Position numbers and translations under genes: made by a program
Source: an uncultured Acidobacteriota bacterium
GTDB taxonomy: Bacteria > Acidobacteriota > Polarisedimenticolia > Polarisedimenticolales > Polarisedimenticolaceae
Assembly: GCA_945787955.1 (NCBI GenBank)
Contig: CALZKF010000015.1
Coordinates: forward strand, 1 to 42,570
Direction of reading: 5' to 3'
DNA: 42,570 nt
Shown: positions 15,393 to 24,618 of the stretch, piece by piece
Numbering within the stretch: the stretch's first letter is position 1
Layout of the letters: each line of letters starts with the position of its first letter
The notes under the pieces: model-generated
The model's input: only the letters and a program-made list of their open reading frames with translations
Told to the model about the DNA's origin: nothing
Database searches by the model: none

Positions 15393-17438
15393 TCAGCCGA
15401 ATCCCTCAACCAGTTCCGCCAAGGCCTGCCCCGACAGCGCCTGGGGGCCGTCACAAAGCGCGTTCTCCGGATCAGGATGGATTTCGACCATGATCGCGTC
15501 GGCGCCGACGGCGTGAGCGCCCCGGGCCAGTGGCGCCACCAGGTTTCGGCGTCCGGCAGCATGGCTGGGATCGACGCACACCGGCAGGTGTGTTCTTTCA
15601 CGGAGCACCGGTACCGCGGACAGATCCAGGGTCGCGCGAACGGCGGTCTCGAAGGTGCGGATGCCGCGCTCGCAGAGCACGACCCGGAAGTTTCCCTGGG
15701 CCATGATGTACTCGGCCGCCAGCAGGAACTCGTCAATACTGGCCATCATGCCGCGTTTGAGAAGAACCGGCCGGTCGGTCCGGCCGACTTCCCTCAGCAG
15801 GTCGAAGTTCTGCATGTTGCGTGCTCCGACCTGCAGCATGTCCGCCTGCTCGGCGACGCGCCGAACCTGCTCGGGTGCCATGACTTCGGTGACAATGGGC
15901 AAGCCGTAGCGATCGCCGGCTTCGCGCAGCATGCGCAACCCTTCCCAACCCAGGCCCTGGAACGAGTAGGGCGATGTCCGCGGCTTGAAAACGCCGCCGC
16001 GCAACACCAGCCCGCCGGCATCGCGAACGTCGCGGGCGGCGGTGTCCAGTTGCTCGTGATTCTCCACCGCACAAGGACCGGCGATCACGACGAAGGAACC
16101 GCCGCCGAACACGGCATTGCCTACTTGCACCGTGGACCGTTCGCCGCCACGGGCCACATCGTATTTGAACCCCTTTGTGCCCGGCCGCACCGGCGCTGTT
16201 TTTGCCGGGGCGGCGGCCTGTCTCTGTCGTTCTTTCGCCTGCACGGGACCAGGGGGCTGTACCTTGGGTTGCACCGACCCCCTGGCCCGTTCCAGCAGGT
16301 CGTCCGATTCGGTCTCCAGCTTGGCACGGTCGACGTAGCAGCCGAGGATCCGCAGTGAGCCGGCCGTCCGGCGCACTGTCTCAATGGCCGCGGTCACGTT
16401 ATCGTCGGCCCCGTTGCCGTCGATTTCCAGGTAGAACCGCATCTGGCGCGGGTCGTCCAGCGCCGGCCGGGACTCCAGCTTGCCCAGGTTGATCCCCCGC
16501 TCCCCGAACGCGCTGAAGATGCCCGAGAGCACCCCTGCCTGGTTCGGGACGGTCAGGCTGATGCTGGTCTTGGCGGGCAGCAGGCTGTCCACCGGGCAGG
16601 ACTCCTTCGCGACGACCACGAACCGTGTCGCGTCGTGGACGTTGCTGGAGATGTTTTCCTTGAGAATCGCCAGATCGAACAGTTCGGCGGCGTGCCGGGA
16701 GGCGATGGCGGCCTGAGTCTGCTGCCGGTCGTCGTGGACTTTCCGTGCCGCTTCGGCGCTGTCGATCCAGCTTTCGCTGCGGACGCCGTCGAGAGTGGAC
16801 AGGAACGGTGCGCACTGTTTCAGAACGACCGGGTGGCTGTAGACCGTCTCCAGGCTCGCCAGGGTCGCCCCTTTGACCGCAACCAGGCACAGGTCGATCG
16901 GGATGATCTCCTCGCCGACGATGGCGCAGGCGCCGCGGGAGATCAGGTCGATGACCTCGTGGAAGAATCCGGCCACCGTATTCTCCAGGGGCAGCACGGC
17001 ATAGTCGACCTCGCCGGAAGTCAGGGCGGCGACCGCCCCGTCGTAGGTCTCGGTTCCGGTGAGACGGAGCTCCCCGCCCCGCACCGCGAAGAACTTGCGG
17101 GCGGCGAGCCAGGAGTACGCCCCTCGCGAGCCCTGGTAACAGACCACCGGTGATCGGTGTTGCATCGGGGTCAGCAGCGCCTCCTGGGTGCTGCGGCCGT
17201 AACGGATGAGCTGACGGAAGATCTGGGCCACGAAATGCTGGCTCAGCCCCCGCTCCCCCGCCATCGCCAGGATCCGGGTCAGAAGCTCCCGTTCGCGCTC
17301 CACGTCCAGAACCGGCAACCCGCTCCGCTGTTTCATCCGACCGATCTCGTGAACCGCCTTGATGCGGCCGGCCAACAGGTCCAGCAACTGCGCGTCAAGC
17401 CGGTCCAGCTCCGCACGGAACTTTTCAACTCCCGCCAT
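15393..17438 (-). CDS. Four-domain fusion: chorismate mutase-prephenate dehydratase-ACT-DAHP synthase
   Basis: A 681-residue multifunctional enzyme. Residues 1-88 are an AroQ-type chorismate mutase (FRAELDRLDAQLLDLLAGR). Residues 97-278 are prephenate dehydratase, with the catalytic-region motif TRF at 271-273. Residues 291-370 are an ACT domain with the phenylalanine-binding ESRP motif (322-325). A Pro/Gln-rich linker (378-425) leads to a type I DAHP synthase of the AroF/KDO8P-like class (427-681; IAGPCAVE at 452-459, GGVFKPRTSPYSFQG at 481-495). One chain would therefore catalyse the first shikimate step, chorismate to prephenate, and prephenate to phenylpyruvate, under phenylalanine feedback. 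CM-PDT and CM-DAHPS fusions are well known; all four domains together are unusual. It is divergent from the tyrosine-branch dehydrogenase gene. Confidence 0.93.
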   Translation of the reverse strand: MAGVEKFRAELDRLDAQLLDLLAGRIKAVHEIGRMKQRSGLPVLDVERERELLTRILAMAGERGLSQHFVAQIFRQLIRYGRSTQEALLTPMQHRSPVVCYQGSRGAYSWLAARKFFAVRGGELRLTGTETYDGAVAALTSGEVDYAVLPLENTVAGFFHEVIDLISRGACAIVGEEIIPIDLCLVAVKGATLASLETVYSHPVVLKQCAPFLSTLDGVRSESWIDSAEAARKVHDDRQQTQAAIASRHAAELFDLAILKENISSNVHDATRFVVVAKESCPVDSLLPAKTSISLTVPNQAGVLSGIFSAFGERGINLGKLESRPALDDPRQMRFYLEIDGNGADDNVTAAIETVRRTAGSLRILGCYVDRAKLETESDDLLERARGSVQPKVQPPGPVQAKERQRQAAAPAKTAPVRPGTKGFKYDVARGGERSTVQVGNAVFGGGSFVVIAGPCAVENHEQLDTAARDVRDAGGLVLRGGVFKPRTSPYSFQGLGWEGLRMLREAGDRYGLPIVTEVMAPEQVRRVAEQADMLQVGARNMQNFDLLREVGRTDRPVLLKRGMMASIDEFLLAAEYIMAQGNFRVVLCERGIRTFETAVRATLDLSAVPVLRERTHLPVCVDPSHAAGRRNLVAPLARGAHAVGADAIMVEIHPDPENALCDGPQALSGQALAELVEGFG

Positions 17439-17558
17439 CGTTCTGCGGCTCCCCCTGTGGGCGCCTGCTGATTCCAGATTAACATGAAGTGCGGATCGTT
17501 ATATCCTACACGCCGATCCGGGGGGGTGCGGCTGCCCCCGTACCGAGGGGTTCTGAAT

Positions 17559-18353
17559 ATGACGGCACGATCGAATCCGACAGACCGCTGCGCCATTCTG
17601 GGCGGCGCCGGCAACATGGGCCGCTGGTTCGGGCGGTTCCTGGAATCGAAAGGGTACCGGATATCGATCATCGAACAGGACGATGCCCTGGATGCGGTCG
17701 CCGCCGCCGACCTGGTGGTGCTGGCCACCCCGCTGGGCAGCATGCGGGCGGTGCTGGGGCAGGTGCTGGAGCTGGCGCCACAGGGCCTGGTGCTGGAGAT
17801 CGCCAGCCTGAAATCCCCTGTGCAGGATCTGGTCCTCGACGGCGTCGGCCGCGGCCTGCAGATCGCCTCGGTGCACCCGATGTTCGGCCCCGACCGGACC
17901 GACCTGACCGGCACCAACATCCTCGTTTGCCGCGCCGGATGCGATGCGGCGGAAGATCGGGCCCTGGCCCTGTTCGCCGGCACCGGCGCCACCGTGACCG
18001 CCATCCCCCTGGCCGAGCATGACCGGGTGATGGCATGGGTCCTGAATCTGCCCCACCTGGTCAACCTGCTTATGGCCGACGTGCTGCAGCACAGCGGCAG
18101 GACCCTCGCCGAACTGGAACCGCTGGGTGGAATCACCTACGCCCGGCAGCTCGCGGCGGCCGACGAGGTCATGTCCGAGAACCCGGATCTGTACCACCAG
18201 ATCCAGCACCTGAACCGGCACCGGGACGCCCTGTACGCCGCGGTGCAGGACAGCCTGGACCGTCTGGCCGCGCTCGGCCGCCAACGATCCCCTGACGGTT
18301 TTCGAACCGTGATGACCGCCTGGCGGAGGTTCCGGGAGCGGGACGATGACTGA
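17559..18353 (+). CDS. tyrA: Prephenate dehydrogenase
   Basis: A 264-residue NAD(P)-dependent dehydrogenase of the TyrA family, converting prephenate to 4-hydroxyphenylpyruvate for tyrosine synthesis. The Rossmann motif ILGGAGNMG lies near the N-terminus. ADLVVLATPLGSM, LEIASLKSP, SVHPMFGPD (the catalytic-region His-Pro) and the substrate-pocket helix LPHLVNLLMADVL are in order. ATG 17559 is chosen for the GAGGGG ribosome site and because the Rossmann fold begins about ten residues later. It lacks a chorismate mutase domain, which is supplied by the divergent fusion gene. It overlaps the downstream aminotransferase gene by eight bases. Confidence 0.9.
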   Translation: MTARSNPTDRCAILGGAGNMGRWFGRFLESKGYRISIIEQDDALDAVAAADLVVLATPLGSMRAVLGQVLELAPQGLVLEIASLKSPVQDLVLDGVGRGLQIASVHPMFGPDRTDLTGTNILVCRAGCDAAEDRALALFAGTGATVTAIPLAEHDRVMAWVLNLPHLVNLLMADVLQHSGRTLAELEPLGGITYARQLAAADEVMSENPDLYHQIQHLNRHRDALYAAVQDSLDRLAALGRQRSPDGFRTVMTAWRRFRERDDD

Positions 18354-19362
18354 CCGGACCTCCGCCCTGGATTTCTCCCTGCACCGCTCGGACTTCATGG
18401 TCGTCATCCATGGGAACAGGATCGATTTTGGCAGCCCGGCCGCATGGGAAGAGGATCAACTGCTGCCTACCGGCGCCCTGGGACTGTCCCCGGCTGCCGC
18501 AGTGTTGTCGTATGGCCTGGGCGTATTCGAAGGGCTCAAGGTCCACCGCAGCCGGGATGGCCGGCTGCTCGGTTTTCGAGTTGGAGATCATGCCCGGCGA
18601 TTCCAGCGTTCGGCTGAGACCCTGACCCTGGCGTCCCTCCCGGTGGAGCGCTTCCAGGCGGCGGTGCAACGGCTGGCAGCCGCCAACCGGGCCCTGGTTC
18701 CGGAACGGGAAGCCGGCTCCCTGTATGTCCGGGCCCTGTTGTTCGCCGACGAGCCGATGCTCGGCCTGGCACCCTGCCGGAAGTTCTGCGCCGCCTTCTA
18801 CTGCAGCCCGGTCGGCTCCTATTTCGCAGCCGCCGCCGGGATCCGGCTGCGCCTCCTGAATCAGGCCCGTGTCGCCGCCGGCGGAACCGGAAGCGCCAAG
18901 GCGATCGGGAATTACTCCGGCAGCCTGGTCGTCCGGTCCCGCTGGCAGGCCAGAGGATTCGACGACGTGCTCTACAGCCACGCCGGGGGCGGCGGCCGGA
19001 TCACCGAAACCACCGGCTCCAATCCGTTCGTCAGATTCGGGGACAATACCGTGGCTACGCCGCGCCTGGACGACCAGATTCTGCCCGGCATCACCCGGGA
19101 TTCGGTGCTGGCTCTGCTGCGCGACGACGGCGAGGCGATTGCCGAACGGGATGTAACGGCGGAAGAGATTCTCGGCGGAGGCCGGGAGCTGTTTTGCACC
19201 GGTACGGCCTGGACCGTACAACCGGTATCTGAACTGCATGACGGCCGGCACCACCGCGCCTTCGCTGAACAGGAAACCAGCCGCAGGCTGCGGGAGCGGC
19301 TGGACCGCATCAAAACCGGCGACCTGCCCGACCGGCACGGCTGGATCAGCGATATCTCCTGA
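18346..19362 (+). CDS. Class IV (branched-chain-type) aminotransferase
   Basis: A 338-residue PLP enzyme of fold type IV. The Schiff-base lysine is Lys185 in TGSAKAIGNYSGS, and the glutamate contacting the PLP nitrogen is in ITETTGSNPF. An N-terminal GLGVFEGLKVHR segment and a LPGITRDSVL segment also fit branched-chain aminotransferases. Overlap with tyrA and the neighbouring aromatic pathway suggest that it could transaminate 4-hydroxyphenylpyruvate and phenylpyruvate, although class IV enzymes usually make Leu/Ile/Val. Aminodeoxychorismate lyase is a less likely alternative given the length and the GNYSGS motif. The start is set by the ATGACTGA overlap with the tyrA stop. Confidence 0.87.
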   Translation: MTDRTSALDFSLHRSDFMVVIHGNRIDFGSPAAWEEDQLLPTGALGLSPAAAVLSYGLGVFEGLKVHRSRDGRLLGFRVGDHARRFQRSAETLTLASLPVERFQAAVQRLAAANRALVPEREAGSLYVRALLFADEPMLGLAPCRKFCAAFYCSPVGSYFAAAAGIRLRLLNQARVAAGGTGSAKAIGNYSGSLVVRSRWQARGFDDVLYSHAGGGGRITETTGSNPFVRFGDNTVATPRLDDQILPGITRDSVLALLRDDGEAIAERDVTAEEILGGGRELFCTGTAWTVQPVSELHDGRHHRAFAEQETSRRLRERLDRIKTGDLPDRHGWISDIS

Positions 19363-19424
19363 CCCAATTTCCGAACAGCGGAAGTATGATCAAACTACCG
19401 GTTGTGGGAAGAAACGGCAGAAGC

Positions 19425-21212
19425 ATGGGGAACACACTCAACGAGCGCTTCCTGGAAGCAGTCGATCGCTATGGCGATGCGGGAGCTTTTTTGTCGAAGC
19501 GCCACGGCAAGTGGGAGAGCTTCTCCTACAAATGGGCCATGGAGCAGGCGCAGAAGACCGCCTTCGGCCTGCGATCCCTGGGCTGCGAGCCGGGCGACCG
19601 GCTGGCCATTCTTTCGGAGAACCGGCCCGAATGGGCGACAACCGACTTCGGCGCCATGGCTGCGGGCTGTCTGTTGGTGCCGCTGTACACGACGCTCATC
19701 CCGGAACAGGTCGAACATATCTTGAACGACGCCGAGGTCAAGCTGGTAATTGTTTCCACCATGGCCCACCTGGAGACCATTTTTGCAATTCGCGACCGGG
19801 TGCCGTCGCTTGAAAAGGTAGTGCTCTTCGATCCTGACGACCTCGATGAAAACGAGTTCGTCATCAGCCTTGAAACCCTCAAGCGGAGGGGCGAAGGGCG
19901 CTCACGGGAACAGTTCCGGCGGCTTGCACGCCAGGTGGAGCCCGGGGACCCGTGTACCATCGTCTACACATCGGGCACCACCGGCGAGCCCAAGGGTGTC
20001 GTGCTCAGCCACGCAAATTTCATGGCCGAGATCACCGCCGTCGAACCGTGCATCGAGGGCGGGGTCGGCGACGTGGCCCTGTCGTTCCTGCCGCTGTCCC
20101 ACATTCTCCAGCGCATGGTGGACACTATTTGCCTGGTTCACGGGTTCACCATCGCCTATAGCGAAAGCCTCGAGACCCTCGGGGAGAACATCCGCGAGGT
20201 GCGGCCCACCCACATCGTCGGTGTGCCTCGGCTCTACGAAAAGATCTACTCCAGGATCCACGAGGCTGTGGATAACGGTTCGGCGCCGAAGCGCGCTCTG
20301 TTCAGCTGGGCTCTCAGGGTCGGCCGCCGCTTCCGGGAGGCCGGCGTCTCGGGGTCGGCTCCCATCGGCCTGTCTCTCAGGCACATACTCGCCGACGCAC
20401 TTGTATTCGGCAAGATCCGGGCGGCCACCGGCGGCCGGGTAAAGCTGTTCCTCTCCGGCGGTGCACCGCTGGCTCGAGAACTTGTGGTCTTCTTCGATGC
20501 CGTGGGGATCCGGATCCTTGAAGTGTGGGGCATGACCGAGCTGACCGGCGGCGCCGCCATGAATACTCCGGAGGAGTATCGCTACGGAAGCGTCGGCAAG
20601 CCGTGCCCCGGAGTGCAGTTGAAGATCACCACGGAGGGCGAGATCTGCGTTCGCGGCGGCCTCGTGATGCAGGAGTACTGGCGAAGGCCGGAGGCCACGG
20701 CCGAGACCATCGATGAGGATGGGTGGTTGCACAGCGGGGACGTGGGCTTCGCGGACGAGGACGGCTTCCTCTACATCACCGACCGCATCAAGGAACTTAT
20801 AGTCACCGCCGGCGGCAAGAATGTGGCGCCGCAGCCGCTGGAGAACGCTCTCAAATCCGACGAGTTCATCAGCCAGGCTATGGTCATCGGCGACAGCCGG
20901 AATTTCATCAGTGCCCTGATCGTCCCGGACAAGGAGGCGGTCCAGGCCTGGGCAAAGGCCAACGGCATCGAAGGCGGCATCAAGGCGCTGTGCACCGATG
21001 AAATGATTTTGGCCCACCTCACAACCAGGGTAGCGGCCAGAATGGAGGGTTTCTCCACCTATGAGCGGGTAAAGAAGTTCGCGCTGATCCCCGACGAGTT
21101 TTCCCAGAAAGCCGGAGAGCTCACCCCGACTCTCAAGCTCAAGCGCCGCGCCCTTCTGGCCAGGTACGGCGACGTCATCGACGCCATGTACGCCTGCTCT
21201 GCCCGGTTTTGA
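19425..21212 (+). CDS. Long-chain acyl-CoA synthetase (AMP-forming, FadD15/FAA1-like)
   Basis: A roughly 595-residue adenylate-forming ligase that activates fatty acids to acyl-CoA through acyl-AMP. The P-loop-like motif YTSGTTGEPKG, the A5-type motif VWGMTELTGG, the hinge motif LHSGDVGFADEDGFLYITDRIKELIVTAGGKN and a C-terminal lid with LKLKRR are all present. The length fits the LC-FACS group. The start is uncertain: ATG 19425 (MGNTLNERFLEA) matches the usual N-terminus, but its ribosome site is weak; ATG 19386 adds 13 residues. It follows the aminotransferase gene by about 60 bases and may be co-transcribed. Confidence 0.92.
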   Translation: MGNTLNERFLEAVDRYGDAGAFLSKRHGKWESFSYKWAMEQAQKTAFGLRSLGCEPGDRLAILSENRPEWATTDFGAMAAGCLLVPLYTTLIPEQVEHILNDAEVKLVIVSTMAHLETIFAIRDRVPSLEKVVLFDPDDLDENEFVISLETLKRRGEGRSREQFRRLARQVEPGDPCTIVYTSGTTGEPKGVVLSHANFMAEITAVEPCIEGGVGDVALSFLPLSHILQRMVDTICLVHGFTIAYSESLETLGENIREVRPTHIVGVPRLYEKIYSRIHEAVDNGSAPKRALFSWALRVGRRFREAGVSGSAPIGLSLRHILADALVFGKIRAATGGRVKLFLSGGAPLARELVVFFDAVGIRILEVWGMTELTGGAAMNTPEEYRYGSVGKPCPGVQLKITTEGEICVRGGLVMQEYWRRPEATAETIDEDGWLHSGDVGFADEDGFLYITDRIKELIVTAGGKNVAPQPLENALKSDEFISQAMVIGDSRNFISALIVPDKEAVQAWAKANGIEGGIKALCTDEMILAHLTTRVAARMEGFSTYERVKKFALIPDEFSQKAGELTPTLKLKRRALLARYGDVIDAMYACSARF

Positions 21213-21287
21213 TCCTGCTGCACCTGTTTTGTAAGCCTAAGAGATCGGCGCACATGGAAACCGTCAGGGACAGTTGTAATACGTGGC

Positions 21288-22469
21288 CTAATCCAGTGCG
21301 CCTTTGACCCAGCGGTAGAGAACCAGTGACGGTGTATATTTCGTCAGCCAGAAGTCGTTCAGCCAGGCGAATATATTCTTGGCCGTCATCATCTCGTCGA
21401 ACTCGTCATCGGGCATGTCCGCCATGGTGACCAGGCTCTTGGCCATGTCGTCGCCCAATTCGTAGAATATTCCGGCGGAACTTTTCTTGACTCGGTCCGC
21501 CAGCCGGTACACGCGGCGCTCGTCGATCTTGTCACAGACCGCCATTTCCACCAGCGTGCTGCAGACGGTCAGGGTCGCGTCCACCCCCTGAGCCCCCAGA
21601 TCGACAGGGTTTACCGCCTTGAGAACCTTGTAGGCAATGTCGGTCTTGGCGCTCTTGGGGAGGCAGGCGGAAACGAATGACTGGATCGCGTCGATGTACC
21701 CGGCCCAGCCGACCATCTCACCCATCCAATGCTTGTAGATCTCCACAAAAGCCATGTGGTAGTCGCCGTTTTTCCAGTGATCGATATATTCGATCAAGAA
21801 GACAATGAAGGCCACGACTTTACCGGCGTCGGAAATTTTTTTTAAAGCAGCACCTGCTTTCGTGGCGGGCGCAGCCACGGCGTTGACCACGAAGTTTTCG
21901 GTCCACTTCGGTTTTCCGATTTTCATGATGGCCTGGAAGATCTGCTTGATCTCCCGGGGATGCACCTTCAAGTCTTCGCGCAGCACGATGTAGAAGCGGG
22001 CGATCTGGCGCGCCTCTTCAGCACGGCTGATCATGCTGAAGAAACGCTTTACCTCCGGCGTGATGTCGTTCACCACGAACTTCCAGTATTCCTCCCAGAG
22101 TTTCTCCTTGCCCTTTTCCTTGAAGACCTGGCGCATGTCGCGCTTGTGGTTGGCGATATGGGTTGGCGGGTTGCCCTTGCCGGGCACAACCGGAGCGGGA
22201 GTCACAGGCTGCCGCCCGACGGCGAACGGTTCGCCGTTCAATGCCTTGATTGTGCGATGACCCGGGTCGACCCTCCCGTCGGGGCGGATTCTCATCACGC
22301 TGCTCTGGAAGTGCTCAATGGCGGCACGTGTTTTCGGGCCGACGATGCCGTCCTCGGCGAGGAACTGCCGGGGTGGTCGGATGTGATCATTCAGGAGATC
22401 CTGGATCACCAGCACGTCGGCGCGGCGGTTCGTGCCGCGGTAGCCGACTGAATTGCGCACAACAGCCAT
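21288..22469 (-). CDS. Peptidoglycan-binding-domain protein of unknown function, no signal peptide
   Basis: A 393-residue protein. Residues about 8-75 are a PG_binding_1-type domain (SVGYRGTNRRADVLVIQDLLND, then DGIVGPKTRAAIEHFQ). A short Pro-rich linker (85-105) leads to about 290 residues that I cannot assign: mostly helical, rich in charged and aromatic residues, with hydrophobic helices around 200-225 and 240-275. No signal peptide or N-terminal membrane helix is present, which is odd for a wall-binding module. That arrangement occurs in cargo of contractile or phage-like secretion devices, but no such genes are in the window. ATG 22469 follows a GAGG site at seven bases. It is a lone gene, convergent with the acyl-CoA synthetase. 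Confidence 0.65.
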   Translation of the reverse strand: MAVVRNSVGYRGTNRRADVLVIQDLLNDHIRPPRQFLAEDGIVGPKTRAAIEHFQSSVMRIRPDGRVDPGHRTIKALNGEPFAVGRQPVTPAPVVPGKGNPPTHIANHKRDMRQVFKEKGKEKLWEEYWKFVVNDITPEVKRFFSMISRAEEARQIARFYIVLREDLKVHPREIKQIFQAIMKIGKPKWTENFVVNAVAAPATKAGAALKKISDAGKVVAFIVFLIEYIDHWKNGDYHMAFVEIYKHWMGEMVGWAGYIDAIQSFVSACLPKSAKTDIAYKVLKAVNPVDLGAQGVDATLTVCSTLVEMAVCDKIDERRVYRLADRVKKSSAGIFYELGDDMAKSLVTMADMPDDEFDEMMTAKNIFAWLNDFWLTKYTPSLVLYRWVKGALD

Positions 22470-22749
22470 TAATTCGCCTCATCCGATGCTGCGGATAAGA
22501 AACAGAAACAGCGTTTTCGTGCCGGTCCGACCTGCAATCCGCCATAAGCTTCCGCTAATTTCACGGACCTGTCAATATACCCCTCAAAGCCGACGAAACA
22601 GCCTTGCATTCGGGATCGCATGTCGCCGGGTCCACGGAGAAGGACGGTGCATTGCTGACCGCGGTGTTCGGAGGCGCTAGGGCCGGATAAAAGGAGTAGA
22701 ACTTTAAACTTATCTCATCATTCGAGCCCCACGGGGGCGACAGGCGTCG

Positions 22750-24408
22750 CTAAGGACAGGTGCCGATGATCTGCGGAGAACAGGCAGCCTGCGATGGCGA
22801 CCGTTCGCTGCCGTCACTTGTCCTTCCGTACGAGCCCTCCGCGCTGCCGTCGGACGTTGGAACGACCAGGTAAAAGATACTCCCCGCCGACGGCGCGAGC
22901 GTTGTGGTGGTCGCGTCACCGGTCGAACACTGCACCAGGCTCTTCTCATCGAAGAGGCCGATGGTTCCCTGGTAGACGGCGTAATCGTTTCCCGCTCCGC
23001 AAACCGGCGACCAGTCGAGGCGCAGTTCTCCCGTTTCAAGCCGCGCAAGGGTCAACGGGGATCCTGCAACTCCCTGTGAGCCCGGAATCCGTCCCGCGCC
23101 GGTGGAAGTTCCTCCCGGAGTGATGCCCGCCACATAGACGTCGACCGAATCACCCGTACCGCCTTCCTCGTTCCGGTTGTCGGTAAAGATCGCAACAAGG
23201 TCATCCATAACGATATCCAGGCCGCTGTATGCGCCGAACTTGCCTCTGCCATCGATATACGGGGACATTTCGCTGGTCACGCGCTGTGGAACGGACCAGG
23301 ATTCGGCGCCGTCCGTTGAGTAACTGTAGAACAGGTCGACCGACATTCGATCCCCGGAGCGCCGCGTGTCGTAGAAAATGACATGGACAACACCGTTTGC
23401 GCCGACCGCGATAAACGGTTGCCAGCGATCGACCGTGAGGTAATCCGAAGTTTCATGAGGGGTTGTAACGCTCCAGGTCGTCCCTCCATCCCTGGAATAG
23501 GCGACCTGAATCCGACCGTGGTTCTCCGCGGGAACGGGCGATTCCGGGCCGGTGCTGTCGGGCCAGACCAGATAGACGCTGTCGGCATACGGCCCGTTGC
23601 TGGTGTCCGTGTCGGCGAAAATATAATAGGGGACCCCATCGATTGGCTCGGCGGGGATCAGGAAACCGCCGATTACGTTCCTCGAGCCGGCGACCACCGC
23701 CTCGCCGAATGAAGCACCGCCGTTGGTCGATTTCGGAACGTAGACCTGCGCGTCGGTCCCTGGCCACACGCAGTAGACGTTGCCGGTGCGGTCGGTCGTA
23801 ACGTCACCCCTGGAACCTAGAGGCGCACTGGAGAACGATTTGTCCAACCATTTGTCGCCGAAATCTTTGGATCGAGCCAGGTGCATAACGCCCTGCCAAT
23901 GGCTATACATCAGGTAGATGTTGCCCCTGTGCGGCGAGGTCGCGTACTGGTCGACGTGAAGGTACCCGTCACCAGAAGTACCGTACTCAATTAAACGACG
24001 AGGGTCACCGGGAGTTTCCGTTTCCAGGCCTGTCCACGTCACGCCGTCGTCATCGGAGCGATAGAAAAATATCCGGCAGCCCTCGCCGCACCCATCGACG
24101 GCAGCCGTGTATGCGAACTGCCCATCGGATGACCATTCCACCGTCGCACCCCACTGTTCACTGCCAATAGGAAGATCCACCTGGGTCCAGGTGGAGCCAC
24201 CATCGTGGGAATAATGCATGCGTGGCCCATCGCCTGGGCCTTGGGTGGCGGCGACCAACTTCTGTGTATCAACGGGAGAGATGGCGATCGCCGACGTTGC
24301 CGCACCGTTCGGCGAGGTAACCCGGACCTCGGCCGCCCAAACCGGAGACCCGGCACAGAGCAGCGCAATACAGGCACATGCAAATACAAGACGGTGGTGT
24401 TGATGCAT
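22750..24408 (-). CDS. Secreted Asp-box (BNR/sialidase-like propeller) protein with EGSYG-type C-terminal domain
   Basis: A 552-residue protein with a signal peptide (about 1-25, ending PVWAAE). It contains at least six Asp-box motifs of the S-x-D-x-G-x-x-W type (SHDGGSTW, SDDDGVTW, SKDFGDKW, STNGGASF, SRDGGTTW, STDGAESW) typical of six-bladed beta-propellers such as sialidases and Vps10-like proteins. The sialidase arginine triad and FRIP motif are not evident, so enzymatic activity is not claimed. The last roughly 95 residues are the shared domain (LRLDWSPVC, DYAVYQGTIG, CST, FYLVVP, AEGSYGRTSDGSER, C...CP). It lies downstream of the MerB-like gene on the same strand with a 210-base gap, so it is probably separate. 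Confidence 0.8.
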   Translation of the reverse strand: MHQHHRLVFACACIALLCAGSPVWAAEVRVTSPNGAATSAIAISPVDTQKLVAATQGPGDGPRMHYSHDGGSTWTQVDLPIGSEQWGATVEWSSDGQFAYTAAVDGCGEGCRIFFYRSDDDGVTWTGLETETPGDPRRLIEYGTSGDGYLHVDQYATSPHRGNIYLMYSHWQGVMHLARSKDFGDKWLDKSFSSAPLGSRGDVTTDRTGNVYCVWPGTDAQVYVPKSTNGGASFGEAVVAGSRNVIGGFLIPAEPIDGVPYYIFADTDTSNGPYADSVYLVWPDSTGPESPVPAENHGRIQVAYSRDGGTTWSVTTPHETSDYLTVDRWQPFIAVGANGVVHVIFYDTRRSGDRMSVDLFYSYSTDGAESWSVPQRVTSEMSPYIDGRGKFGAYSGLDIVMDDLVAIFTDNRNEEGGTGDSVDVYVAGITPGGTSTGAGRIPGSQGVAGSPLTLARLETGELRLDWSPVCGAGNDYAVYQGTIGLFDEKSLVQCSTGDATTTTLAPSAGSIFYLVVPTSDGSAEGSYGRTSDGSERSPSQAACSPQIIGTCP

Positions 24409-24618
24409 TTCTCACGTTCCCCCGGTTGACGAAAGCCTGTTATCCGGGACCTGGATCTCCCGGGATTATACTAGCCGACTGAATGTACGGTGTATTCCAT
24501 TCCTATGCACGGCGGGTGCTTTTACCGGATCGTCCAATAATCACGCGGCTTCCTGGTAGTAATAGTTAAACCACCAATTCGCTCCTGTTTGCGTATCGGC
24601 CGATCGATTTTTTGTGCA

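Noticed and set aside
19902-21017. 371-codon minus-strand frame opposite the acyl-CoA synthetase
   Set aside because: The plus strand encodes a full adenylate-forming enzyme with all motifs; the antisense frame has none.
24430-24470. Inverted repeat around TCCGGGA...TCCCGGGA as terminator of the MerB-like gene
   Set aside because: The arms are imperfect and no T-run follows; it is not supported enough to list.
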